Shown here: one piece after another, positions 9,286 through 18,207 of the stretch
How positions within the stretch are numbered: position 1 is the stretch's first letter
Layout of the letters: each line of letters opens with the position of its first letter
Source of the DNA: Undibacterium paludis
GTDB lineage: Bacteria; Pseudomonadota; Gammaproteobacteria; Burkholderiales; Burkholderiaceae_D
Assembly: GCF_022568815.1 (NCBI RefSeq)
Contig: NZ_JAKZHX010000011.1
Coordinates: forward strand, 62,001 to 126,000
Direction of reading: 5' to 3'
Length of the DNA stretch: 64,000 nucleotides
The notes under the pieces: generated by a model
Database searches by the model: none
What the model was told of the DNA's origin: nothing
What the model saw: the letters and a program-made list of their open reading frames with translations, nothing else
Program-made: the position numbers and the translations under genes

Positions 9286-9334
9286 ACTTGCGATTATAGC
9301 CTCAGTCGAGGGCTGTCACGTGCTTCTGCTGCAT

Positions 9335-11665
9335 TCAGCCAACCTGGTATACCCCACAACCGAGTACCAGATTGTCGTCAACCGCTTCTATGTAGGAAGT
9401 CTTGGCTTCGGTCTTTTTGGAGACAGGATTGACAATTTTGTAGTTGATCCAGCCACCGCTTGCCGGTAATTCAAAAGCATCTCTGACCAGTTTGCGGCCA
9501 TCGAGGCCATCGACATGGAAGAGATTGACTTTCAGTTTGGCGGCATTGCCAGCAAAGGCAAGGTAATCGCCGTTTCTGTCAAAGGCAAATACATACATGT
9601 CGCGGTCGGCAAACAATTTGTCTGTATTGGCCGTGATGATCTGCAGTGCTCCACGCCCCTTGGCCTGGTAGACTGCCACGGCTTTTTTGACCATGGCGTA
9701 GGCTTCGTCTGCCGTACCTTGCAACAGGCGGAAAGTCGATACCGCCCGTGACAATGCCTGGGCTTTTTCTTCCAGACTGATGGAGGCATGTTTGGCCTGC
9801 TCTGCCATTTGTCCATTGCTTTGGGTGATACTGTCCAGATGGCGCAGGGCTTCAGATATCTGTGACAGGCCGTTGCTTTGCTCAGCCGATGCGGTGGAAA
9901 TGGCATTAATGTTATTGGCCAGGCCACGTATTCCATCGACGATTTCTGTCAGTGTCTGGTTGACGTTACTGATCTGGGTCACTCCATCATCCACCCTGTG
10001 TACGGCATCATCGATCAGGTGCCTGATCTGGCGTGCAGAATCGGCACTGCGTTGCGCCAGGCTGCGCACTTCGCTGGCGACGACGGCAAAGCCGCGGCCA
10101 TGCTCGCCTGCGCGTGAAGCCTCCACTGCGGCATTCAGGGCGAGGATGTCGGTCTGGAAAGAAATGCCATCGATCAGGCTGACTATCTCCTGTACCTTGC
10201 GTGCGCTCTGATGTATGCCATTCATGGAGTCCACTGCTGAGCGCATGGCGTCACCGGTGGATTCGGTAATGATGCGCAGATTGGCCGCCAGGTTATCAAC
10301 GGCTTTGGCGCTGTCGGCGTTCTTTTTCACGGTATCGGCGAGGTCATCGACACTGGCCGAAGTCTGTTCCAGGCTTGATGCCTGTTGTTCTGTCCTGACG
10401 GTTAGGTCACTGATGCTGGTCGCCAGTCCCTCGCCAAGTTGCGCCACCATGCTGGCATTGCTGCGTACATTGGCAACCAGTCTGGATAGATTGCTGTTCA
10501 TGCTTTCGAGCAAGTGACCGGTTTCTGCGAGTTCATCACGACCATTGATATGGACTTTATTGGTCAGGTCGCCGGCTGCCACGGCTTTGGCAGAGTTGCC
10601 AACCTCATTGAGGGCAAGCATGAAGCCCTGATTGAAGCCCAGCGCCAGGTAACAGCTAAGTATCACCATCAACAAGATGGCTGTGCTGACCACAGCCTGA
10701 TATTGATCAAGCCGATTCGCTCTGTCCGTTAGCAATTGACCTAGTTTGCCATTCATCTGTGCTTGCAGGGCCAGGGCTTTCTCTATTGCCTGCGTGCCCT
10801 GGGCAAAGAAGGCACTGGCATCACCAGTGATGCTTTCACCGAGCAGGTTTTTCCTGGCCAGCTCAGAAAACGCCCTGGTGGCATCCAGGGTAGCCTGCTC
10901 TGCATCCCCCATGCTCAGGCTGGCGCGCTTGATGGCCTCATCCATGTCAGTGAGCGCAATACTGGCCGCCTGTATTGCATCAAGCCGAGAAACGATGCCG
11001 GCTTTTTCCGGAAATTCCATACTCCCGGTCTTGATATAGGTAGAGCCCAGGCCACGCAACAGGGCCAGGTGTTCTATCCACCCTGGCATCTTGCGCAATG
11101 AGATATCAAGCAGCAAGAAGCTGGCATTGTCGGTATCGGTCAGCAGGCCGGTTTTTTCGCTGGACAGGCTGGAAAACAACAAAGCCTGTCTGATCAGGCG
11201 GCTGTGCTGGGCAACATTGTCCTTGACGCTGGCGGCGGTCTGACCCGATGCCAGTTGCTGTAACTCGTCTCCGCTGGCTTGCCATGCTGTCTGCAAACTC
11301 AACTCAGGATGATCTGCCATGAATTTTGCCAATTGCTCAAGGCTGCTCTTGAGTTCGCCCCTGGTTTTGCCCAGTTCTTCATCAAGGTTCTGGCCGGACA
11401 GCTTGAGATTGACCTGGCCGCGGTGCTTCTGTGTCTGTATCACCACTTTCATGACAAGATTGTTGAGTTCTATGCCAACAAGACCGGCATGTGCACGTGC
11501 CGAATCTGCGTGGATTTGTTGTATGACTATGCTGGCTAAAAACAACATAGGGGCGAGCAGGATAATAAATATGCCCAGCAGTTTGGTGCGCAAACTGAGT
11601 TTACTCATCAAGGCCGTACAGGGGAGCATGATCTTTTCTGCAAAAGTCGATTTATTGCCAGACAT
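9335..11665 (-). CDS. Methyl-accepting chemotaxis protein with C-terminal single-Cache domain
   Basis: A 776-residue chemoreceptor. An N-terminal membrane helix (about 27-49) leads into a long mostly helical periplasmic region. A second membrane helix and HAMP segment (AAGDLTNKV) follow around 325-395. The signalling hairpin reads FQTDILALNAAVEASRAGE, with Asp where Asn is usual. After the signalling coil comes a domain of about 120 residues (VAVYQAKGRGALQIITANT through the C-terminus) resembling single Cache sensors. This domain would lie in the cytoplasm. The ATG follows AAGGATAACC. Ligands are unknown. Confidence 0.88.
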   Translation of the reverse strand: MSGNKSTFAEKIMLPCTALMSKLSLRTKLLGIFIILLAPMLFLASIVIQQIHADSARAHAGLVGIELNNLVMKVVIQTQKHRGQVNLKLSGQNLDEELGKTRGELKSSLEQLAKFMADHPELSLQTAWQASGDELQQLASGQTAASVKDNVAQHSRLIRQALLFSSLSSEKTGLLTDTDNASFLLLDISLRKMPGWIEHLALLRGLGSTYIKTGSMEFPEKAGIVSRLDAIQAASIALTDMDEAIKRASLSMGDAEQATLDATRAFSELARKNLLGESITGDASAFFAQGTQAIEKALALQAQMNGKLGQLLTDRANRLDQYQAVVSTAILLMVILSCYLALGFNQGFMLALNEVGNSAKAVAAGDLTNKVHINGRDELAETGHLLESMNSNLSRLVANVRSNASMVAQLGEGLATSISDLTVRTEQQASSLEQTSASVDDLADTVKKNADSAKAVDNLAANLRIITESTGDAMRSAVDSMNGIHQSARKVQEIVSLIDGISFQTDILALNAAVEASRAGEHGRGFAVVASEVRSLAQRSADSARQIRHLIDDAVHRVDDGVTQISNVNQTLTEIVDGIRGLANNINAISTASAEQSNGLSQISEALRHLDSITQSNGQMAEQAKHASISLEEKAQALSRAVSTFRLLQGTADEAYAMVKKAVAVYQAKGRGALQIITANTDKLFADRDMYVFAFDRNGDYLAFAGNAAKLKVNLFHVDGLDGRKLVRDAFELPASGGWINYKIVNPVSKKTEAKTSYIEAVDDNLVLGCGVYQVG

Positions 11666-11675
11666 GGTTATCCTT

Positions 11676-11700
11676 GCTAATAAATAGCTAATAAATAGCT
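11676..11700. repeat. Short tandem repeat ahead of the chemoreceptor gene
   Basis: GCTAATAAATA occurs twice head to tail, followed by GCT, within 35 bases upstream of the start at 11665. A copy-number change would move promoter elements. Confidence 0.5.
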
Positions 11701-11810
11701 GATCCTGAAGCTCACAAGCTATTTTCGCAGATTCTGCAACTTGATACGACAGAAATTAAATATATAAAAAACAAGTATGAGCAATCCCCCGTTCTTATGG
11801 GACCAGTACA

Positions 11811-11880
11811 CTTTTGCAAAGTGTCAGTCATACTGTACTGGTCTTATTCTGAGACACTGTCCATTGGGTCGGCCAGTACA
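11811..11880. promoter_or_regulatory. Cluster of CCAGTACA half-sites upstream of the ferredoxin oxidoreductase
   Basis: GACCAGTACA (11811-11820) and TGTACTGGTC (11834-11843) form a perfect 10-base inverted repeat with 13 bases between. A third copy, GGCCAGTACA, follows at 11871-11880. ACACTTT-TGC-AAAGTGT lies inside the first interval. This is the only clear structure in 11666-12030 between divergent genes, and looks like an operator for an unidentified regulator. Confidence 0.45.
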
Positions 11881-12030
11881 GCATGGTAATGTGCGAGCCG
11901 TATCTTGCTGGCTTGAGATCGCATACCCATTGCAATGCCAAGCTAGATTAATAAGTATATGATTCACTCACAAGGTGATTCTGTTTTGTTGCGCACACCA
12001 TTGCCACACGATAAAAAGCACGGAGACCCC

Positions 12031-15000
12031 ATGAATGCACCCCTGAAAGCCGAGCAGCAGGCGCTGATCGACAATAATATTTCCCTCGACGACAAATTCA
12101 CGCTGGAGCGCGGCCGCGCCTTCATGACCGGCACCCAGGCCCTGATACGCCTGATGATGTTGCAGCGCCAGGCAGATGAAAAAGCAGGCCTCAATACCGG
12201 TGGCTACATCAGCGGCTATCGTGGCTCACCGTTGGGGAATGTCGATCTGACCGCCGCCAAGGCAAAAAAACACCTGGCCAAACACCATGTCAAATTCCAC
12301 CCCGGTGTGAATGAAGACCTGGCGGCGACCACTGTGTGGGGTACGCAACAGGTCAACATGTTCCCTGGTGCGAAGTACGATGGCGTGTTCGCCATGTGGT
12401 ATGGCAAGGGTCCGGGTGTAGATCGTTGCGGCGACGTATTCAAGCATGCCAATCTGGCAGGCACTTCAAAACATGGCGGTGTGCTGGTCGTGGCAGGTGA
12501 CGATCATGCTGCCAAATCGTCTACTGCTGCGCATCAGAGTGAACATATACTCAAGGCTTGCGGCATCCCGGTTTTGTATCCATCCACAGTACAAGAGTAT
12601 CTGGATTATGGTCTGCATGGCATCGCCATGTCGCGCTATACCGGCCTGTGGGTATCGATGAAATGCGTGACTGACATTGTGGAATCCGGTGCGGTCGTTG
12701 ATATCGACCCTGAGCGTGTCCAACCAATTATTCCTGCCGATTTTGTCTTGCCTGCCGATGGCGTGAACATCCGCACACCAGACCCGGTACTGGCGCAAGA
12801 AATCCGCATGAATAACTACAAATGGTATGCGGCCCTGGCATATGCACGTGCCAACAAGCTCAATAAAATCATCTGGGACAGCCCACACGCCAAGATCGGT
12901 ATCATCACAGCCGGTAAATCCTACCTTGATACCCGCCAGGCCTTGGCTGATCTCGGCATCGATGAACAGGTCGCAAGGGACATAGGCATACGGCTGTACA
13001 AGATAGGTCTGACCTGGCCGCTGGAATCTGAAGGTGTGCGTGAATTCGCCACTGGTCTCGAAGAAATCCTGGTCGTCGAAGAAAAACGTCAGATCCTTGA
13101 ATACGCTTTAAAAGAAGAACTGTATAACTGGGAAGACAAAGTTCGCCCACGCGTGGTCGGCAAATTTGACGACAGTGGCGAATGGAGCAATCTGCATGGT
13201 TCAGGCCATGGTGAATGGCTGCTGCCCGCGACCTATGAACTGAGCCCGGCACAGATCGCCAGGGCGATTGCTTCCCGCATCAGCCGTTACTTCGCCGGTC
13301 ATCCGGTAGAGCAGCGCGTGAAAGAGCGTGTGGCTTATCTGGAAGCCAAGGAAGCGATGCTCAACACCGTTTCCAAACCTGATCCCAACAAAGACCGCGT
13401 ACCGCATTTCTGTTCCGGCTGCCCGCATAATACCTCCACCAAAGTACCAGAAGGCAGCCGTGCCCTGGCCGGTATCGGTTGCCACTACATGGTCACCTGG
13501 ATGGACCGCGAAACCTCCACCTTTACCCACATGGGCGCAGAGGGCGTGACCTGGGTAGGCCAGGCACCGTTCACGACTGAGAACCATGTGTTCTGTAATC
13601 TCGGCGATGGTACTTACTATCACTCGGGTTTGCTGGCGATACGCGCTGCAGTATCGGGTGAAGTCAATATCACCTACAAGATTTTGTTCAATGATGCTGT
13701 TGCCATGACAGGTGGGCAGGAATTCGATGGCCCGCTGGACCCCGGCATGATTTCGCGCCAGATTGCTGCCGAAGGTGTATCACCAATCATCGTCGTTACC
13801 GACGAGCCAGAAAAATATGGAGCAGGCTATCCATGGGCTGCTGGCGTCACTGTACGTCACCGTAGCGAACTCGATGCCGTGCAGCGCGAACTGCGCCAGG
13901 CCAAGGGTGTGTCTGCGATGATCTATGACCAGACCTGTGCTTCTGAAAAACGCCGCCGCAGGAAAAAAATAGACAAGGATGGCAAACCTGGCTTCCCTGA
14001 CCCGGCCAAACGCGCAGTCATCAATGAAGCTGTGTGTGAAGGCTGTGGCGATTGCTCGGTGCAATCGAACTGCCTGTCTGTCGAGCCGCTGGAAACCGAA
14101 TTCGGTCGCAAGCGCCAGATCAACCAGTCTTCATGCAACAAGGATTTTTCTTGCGTTACAGGTTTCTGCCCCAGCTTTGTTACTGTTGAAGGCGGCAAAC
14201 TCAAAAAACCGGCAAAAACAAAAATTGAGCCAGGCAATGCACTCGACGTGAATGCCCTGCCTTATCCAGCCCTGCCTGACACCAAGACACCTTTCGGTGT
14301 ACTGGTGACTGGTGTTGGTGGTACTGGCGTCATCACCATAGGCCAGATCATGGCGATGGCGGCACATTTGCAGGGCAAAGCCTGTTCTGTGCTGGACATG
14401 ACAGGTCTGGCGCAAAAAGGCGGCGCTGTGATGTCACATGTACGCCTGGCTGACAAGGCGGAAGACATACAATCTACACGCGTAGGCACAGGCATGGCTG
14501 ACCTGGTCATAGGCTGTGACCTCATTGTGACGGCAGGCAAGGATGCCCTGTCACGCATGGGCGAAGGCCGTACCCACGCCGCCATCAATGCCAATGGTTC
14601 ACCTACATCCACTTTCATCAAGAACCCGAACTGGCAATTCCCGGCTGAGTCAGCCGAAGGTGATATCCGCAAAGCCTGCGGTGCGGACCGTGTTGACCTG
14701 ATCGACGCTGCTTCGATAGCCACGGCCTTGATGGGCGACAATATTGCCACCAACATGTTCATCCTTGGTTATTCCTGGCAAAAAGGCTGGGTGCCGCTGG
14801 AAGAAGTCGCCCTGATGCGTGCGATTGAACTCAATGGCGTCTCTATCGACTTCAACAAGCAGGCCTTTAACTGGGGCCGTCTGGCTGCGCATGACCTGGC
14901 AGCGGTACAACGCCTGGTGACACCGGCACAAGTCATAGAACTCAAACGTGCACCTACGCTGGATGACACCATCAACAAGCGCGTGGCTTTCCTGACAGAT

Positions 15001-15615
15001 TACCAGGACGCCGCCTACGCCAGCCAGTACAGTGACTTTGTGGCCCAGGTCAAAGCCGCAGAAAGCAAACTCGTCGATGGCAACAAGCCCTTGCGCCTGA
15101 CAGAAGCAGTTGCCAAATACCTGTTCAAACTGATGGCTTACAAAGATGAGTACGAAGTCGCGCGCCTGTACACCGATGGCAAATTCCAGAAGAAAATTGC
15201 CGACATGTTTGAAGGTGACTATGCCATCAACTTCCATCTCGCACCACCGCTGCTGGCCAAGCGCGATGACAAGGGCCATCTGATCAAGCAGCAGTTTGGT
15301 CCATGGATGATGAAGGCATTCGGTGTACTGGCCAAGTTCAAGTCCCTGCGTGGCGGTACTTTCGATATCTTCGGTTATACTGAAGAACGCAGGATGGAAC
15401 GTGCCCTGCCAGTCGAGTACAAGCAAACCCTGAACAAGCTATTGCCTTTGCTTAATGCTGACAATCTGTCCAAGGCAGTCGCAATTGCCAGCATTCCTGA
15501 AGACATACGCGGTTATGGTCATGTCAAGGAAAGGCATTTCAAGGCAGCCAAAGCCAAGGAAGCAACGCTGATTGCTGAATTCAATACGGCACAGTCTGCG
15601 CAAAAAGCTGCTTAA
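12031..15615 (+). CDS. Fused indolepyruvate (2-oxoacid) ferredoxin oxidoreductase
   Basis: This family oxidatively decarboxylates aryl- or branched-chain 2-oxoacids to acyl-CoA with thiamine diphosphate, passing electrons to ferredoxin. The 1,194-residue protein joins alpha and gamma parts on one chain. The N-terminal pyrimidine domain (SGYRGSPLGNVD) leads to CSGCPHNTSTK (about 461) and the thiamine-binding region (GDGTYYHSGLLAI, FNDAVAMTGGQ). Cysteine motifs follow at CEGCGDC (about 669) and CNKDFSCVTGFC (about 702). The gamma domain opens at VTGVGGTGVITIGQ. The ATG at 12031 follows CGGAGA; a longer reading from 11959 lacks a ribosome site. It is used in aromatic or branched amino acid catabolism. 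Confidence 0.93.
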   Translation: MNAPLKAEQQALIDNNISLDDKFTLERGRAFMTGTQALIRLMMLQRQADEKAGLNTGGYISGYRGSPLGNVDLTAAKAKKHLAKHHVKFHPGVNEDLAATTVWGTQQVNMFPGAKYDGVFAMWYGKGPGVDRCGDVFKHANLAGTSKHGGVLVVAGDDHAAKSSTAAHQSEHILKACGIPVLYPSTVQEYLDYGLHGIAMSRYTGLWVSMKCVTDIVESGAVVDIDPERVQPIIPADFVLPADGVNIRTPDPVLAQEIRMNNYKWYAALAYARANKLNKIIWDSPHAKIGIITAGKSYLDTRQALADLGIDEQVARDIGIRLYKIGLTWPLESEGVREFATGLEEILVVEEKRQILEYALKEELYNWEDKVRPRVVGKFDDSGEWSNLHGSGHGEWLLPATYELSPAQIARAIASRISRYFAGHPVEQRVKERVAYLEAKEAMLNTVSKPDPNKDRVPHFCSGCPHNTSTKVPEGSRALAGIGCHYMVTWMDRETSTFTHMGAEGVTWVGQAPFTTENHVFCNLGDGTYYHSGLLAIRAAVSGEVNITYKILFNDAVAMTGGQEFDGPLDPGMISRQIAAEGVSPIIVVTDEPEKYGAGYPWAAGVTVRHRSELDAVQRELRQAKGVSAMIYDQTCASEKRRRRKKIDKDGKPGFPDPAKRAVINEAVCEGCGDCSVQSNCLSVEPLETEFGRKRQINQSSCNKDFSCVTGFCPSFVTVEGGKLKKPAKTKIEPGNALDVNALPYPALPDTKTPFGVLVTGVGGTGVITIGQIMAMAAHLQGKACSVLDMTGLAQKGGAVMSHVRLADKAEDIQSTRVGTGMADLVIGCDLIVTAGKDALSRMGEGRTHAAINANGSPTSTFIKNPNWQFPAESAEGDIRKACGADRVDLIDAASIATALMGDNIATNMFILGYSWQKGWVPLEEVALMRAIELNGVSIDFNKQAFNWGRLAAHDLAAVQRLVTPAQVIELKRAPTLDDTINKRVAFLTDYQDAAYASQYSDFVAQVKAAESKLVDGNKPLRLTEAVAKYLFKLMAYKDEYEVARLYTDGKFQKKIADMFEGDYAINFHLAPPLLAKRDDKGHLIKQQFGPWMMKAFGVLAKFKSLRGGTFDIFGYTEERRMERALPVEYKQTLNKLLPLLNADNLSKAVAIASIPEDIRGYGHVKERHFKAAKAKEATLIAEFNTAQSAQKAA

Positions 15616-15642
15616 AGTCATGTAAACCAGACTTTGGTATAA

Positions 15643-15672
15643 AAAACAGGTCGCTCATCGGCGACCTGTTTT
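15643..15672. terminator. Bidirectional terminator between convergent genes
   Basis: AAAACAGGTCGC and GCGACCTGTTTT form a perfect 12-base stem with a 6-base loop and T residues on both sides. It serves the oxidoreductase and the SRPBCC gene. Confidence 0.93.
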
Positions 15673-15686
15673 GTTTCGCGTAATAG

Positions 15687-16181
15687 TCAGGTTTTTTGCT
15701 TGAATTTTCTCTCTACATCATCCAGATAGGTCCGCATGGTTTTTTCATGCGAAAACACATAAGTGGCAAAGAAACGCATCAGGGGATTGGGTACACTGCC
15801 GGTTTCCGTGATGCGCAACTGGCTGCTGCCGTGATTGCCGCTGATCTCAAAGGTCCAGGTGCCGGAAAACGGCAGCTCAGGGTCATCGATTCTTGACACC
15901 AGGCGTTTGTCAGGCTGGTCTTCTATGATTCTGTAGGGGATTTTTCCATGGCCCGATTCTTCTATGTAGCGCAGCTCACCATCCCTTTGCATGGATTTAA
16001 TACCGGTGCGCCAGCCAGGGTAAGCCTCGTAATTGCGCACCAGTTGATACAGGGTGCTGGCCGGGACGGGGTAGTCCTGACTCAGGCTGAGCTGATGATC
16101 TTTTGGCGCCAGCATGCCCATGACGACGATCACGATACCCAGTAAGACAATGATGGCAAGGCTCAGCAAGGCAAACTTCAT
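15687..16181 (-). CDS. SRPBCC-family lipid/polyketide-cyclase-like protein with membrane anchor
   Basis: 164 residues with an N-terminal membrane helix (about 4-24), then a START/Bet v1-like SRPBCC fold. Typical elements are DYPVPASTLYQLVRNYEAYPGW, ending with a long C-terminal helix (HEKTMRTYLDDVERKFK). Such folds bind hydrophobic ligands; the ligand here is unknown. Its ATG overlaps the stop of the MarR-type regulator by four bases, so the pair is an operon and the regulator probably controls it. Confidence 0.8.
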   Translation of the reverse strand: MKFALLSLAIIVLLGIVIVVMGMLAPKDHQLSLSQDYPVPASTLYQLVRNYEAYPGWRTGIKSMQRDGELRYIEESGHGKIPYRIIEDQPDKRLVSRIDDPELPFSGTWTFEISGNHGSSQLRITETGSVPNPLMRFFATYVFSHEKTMRTYLDDVERKFKQKT

Positions 16182-16636
16182 TCTGCATCCTTTCTTTTGT
16201 CGACTAGCCTGAAACAGGCTTGTGCCAATATTTCCAGACCCGCCAGGGCCTTGTTGATTTCTGCTGCACTCATTTCTGCCAGTAGTGCGGCAAGTTTGTC
16301 TGCTTCCAGTACTGAACTCCTGCTCATGATGTCCTGGCCCTGAGCTGTCAGCCGTAGCAGGCGGACCCGTTTGTCACTGGACAACTGTGCGTCGATCAGT
16401 TCCAGTCCGCTCAGGTATTTGATGGCCTCGGACATGGTGGATTTGGTGATACCCAGGTGCCTGGCCAGTTGTGCCTGCGTCATGGGCCTGCTCGTGCTCA
16501 GGTGAGCCAAGATCGTTGCATCACGCTGGGAGATAGCCACTGCTTTGTCAGGTGAAGGCTGGTGATCTGCATGACATGCATGGTAAATGCGCGGGTAAGC
16601 GGACTGTATGCGGTAAATGATGTCAAATGTATTCAT
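16178..16636 (-). CDS. MarR-family transcriptional regulator
   Basis: A winged-helix regulator of about 152 residues. RPMTQAQLARHLGITKSTMSEAIKYL is the helix-turn-helix, and SSDKRVRLLRLTAQGQ is the wing with the usual Asp/Arg and the LT-x-x-G motif. I chose the ATG at 16636 (MNTFDIIYRI); a TTG six codons upstream is possible. It is cotranscribed with the SRPBCC gene through an ATGA overlap. Effector unknown. Confidence 0.85.
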   Translation of the reverse strand: MNTFDIIYRIQSAYPRIYHACHADHQPSPDKAVAISQRDATILAHLSTSRPMTQAQLARHLGITKSTMSEAIKYLSGLELIDAQLSSDKRVRLLRLTAQGQDIMSRSSVLEADKLAALLAEMSAAEINKALAGLEILAQACFRLVDKRKDAE

Positions 16637-16726
16637 GGTGCATAGTGTAGGCAACAGAATGCAGGTTCGTCAAAACGAACTACTTCATGATTATTTTCAA
16701 CTGCTCAGGCAATTTGTCTTTTCTTG

Positions 16727-17824
16727 TTAGCTTGCTTGGCGCACGCGGAAAAGTTTCTTCAAACCCGACAGTATCACGGTCTTCTTTTGTAATGAAGGTT
16801 GTTCGATGATGTGCCAGGATGCTGCTGCGAACAGCAAGGTGATGAGTGTGGACCAGCAGGCCATATTCAGTATGGATATGCCCGGATACATGGCGACGAG
16901 TGCTTGCTGCACGGGAAAGGCGTAAATGTAGACGCCGTAAGAATAGTCGCCCAGTTTATTGATTGCGCGGATTTTTCCAGTGGGGACAAACGCCAGGTAA
17001 AGCAAAAGATAAGCTACAAACAGGTAATAGGCAAGCGCAAACCAGCGTGCACTGAGCAGCCCGGCGATGATCAACGCGGTCGTGCCAGCCAGAAACAGGC
17101 CATGACTGAAGACGATACGTCCTTTCATCAGGTAAAAGAAGGTGCCGCTAAAAAACATGAAAATAAATTGTGTCAAATGACTCCTTGCTGTGCCCTGGCC
17201 GATGGCAAGGTAAATCGCAGCGCCTGTTACCAGGCAGATAACCAGCTGGGGCATGCCCAGGTGTTTATCCGGGGATTTTTCGTCACCTGCTTTTGGCCGG
17301 GGTTTGCACAGCCACCAGATAAACAGCAAAAGCCAATACATTTTTAATTCGTAGAGTAAAGTCCACAATGAACCATTCACGGCTTTCTTATAAGGGTTGG
17401 TTTCAAATACACCGGGCAAGACATAGTCTATGCCAAACAGCAAGCTGGAGTTCCTGAGCAGGTAAGTGTAGGTGCTACTGTCGAGCAGATAAGCCTGACA
17501 CGATAATGCAGTGAAGAATGGCCCGAGCAAAAAGACAGAAAGAAACGTCATCACGATCAGACCGGGGAAAATGCGCAGTCCACGGCAGACCAGATATTCC
17601 ATAACGTTGTCGCACCTGATCAGGCTGCCGGTAACCAGAAAGCCACTGGCAATAAAGAAGACATCGACGGCGATACTACCGATGGTCATACCCAGATTGT
17701 GATGAAACGGTTCTGTTTGTCCGGTCAAGGGGAAGCAATGATTGATCATGACGGCCATGGCCGCAGTGATCCGTATCAGATTGAAGTTATTATCCCGGCT
17801 TGCGGTGAAATCCGATAAACGCAT
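16727..17824 (-). CDS. Acyltransferase 3 family membrane protein (OafA-like)
   Basis: About 365 residues with roughly ten membrane segments. The N-terminus has the family signature: FNLIRITAAMAVMINHCFPL contains the catalytic-type Arg and His pair, and IGSIAVDVFFIASGFLVTG follows. Such enzymes O-acylate sugars in lipopolysaccharide, exopolysaccharide or peptidoglycan. The substrate is not predictable, as no glycosyltransferase genes are near. The ATG at 17824 is preferred to a TTG one codon earlier. Confidence 0.88.
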   Translation of the reverse strand: MRLSDFTASRDNNFNLIRITAAMAVMINHCFPLTGQTEPFHHNLGMTIGSIAVDVFFIASGFLVTGSLIRCDNVMEYLVCRGLRIFPGLIVMTFLSVFLLGPFFTALSCQAYLLDSSTYTYLLRNSSLLFGIDYVLPGVFETNPYKKAVNGSLWTLLYELKMYWLLLFIWWLCKPRPKAGDEKSPDKHLGMPQLVICLVTGAAIYLAIGQGTARSHLTQFIFMFFSGTFFYLMKGRIVFSHGLFLAGTTALIIAGLLSARWFALAYYLFVAYLLLYLAFVPTGKIRAINKLGDYSYGVYIYAFPVQQALVAMYPGISILNMACWSTLITLLFAAASWHIIEQPSLQKKTVILSGLKKLFRVRQAS

Positions 17825-17962
17825 CAATTTATTTTTGCCTAAGGAATAAGCAAGGGATTCTCTTGCCTTAGCCAGGACAAGTAAATCGTGTTTTATGAAG
17901 CATTCTTATGTGGTACCGCAGGTCCAGCAAGAAAGCACTTTGCTTTAAAAACCCTGCCCATG

Positions 17963-18199
17963 TCAGGTATGGTCTGGATCTGATGCCGCTTTTCTTTTTC
18001 TCTTGCCTGCTTCAAGTGAACCGGTATGCCAACGCCAGCGTGAGTACATCAGCTTGTACAGCGTCTGGTATTCCTCAGCCTCAGCCGTGCTTCGCTGTCC
18101 AAGTTCATGTAATTGCACGAAACGGGCAGAGAGGGCATTGGGATTGGCCGCAGTTTTGACATGAGCAATTTCCTTTGATATGAATTCTTCAGGTGTCAT
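17963..18199 (-). CDS. Small charged protein, unknown function
   Basis: A predicted protein of 78 residues starting MTPEEFISKEIAHVK. It is mostly helical, with a basic tail (AGKRKRKAASDPDH) and no signal peptide. It begins 8 bases after the stop of the solute-binding protein gene and may be its operon partner. The ribosome site is poor. I recognise no family, and coding status is moderately supported. Confidence 0.45.
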   Translation of the reverse strand: MTPEEFISKEIAHVKTAANPNALSARFVQLHELGQRSTAEAEEYQTLYKLMYSRWRWHTGSLEAGKRKRKAASDPDHT

Positions 18200-18207
18200 G
18201 ACGGAGA

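Noticed and set aside
9878..10517. Plus-strand frames opposite the chemoreceptor
   Set aside because: Antisense to a well-supported gene, with no family features or ribosome sites.
11777..11962. 61-codon plus-strand frame before the ferredoxin oxidoreductase
   Set aside because: No ribosome site or recognizable sequence; it covers the inverted-repeat array, which is better read as an operator.
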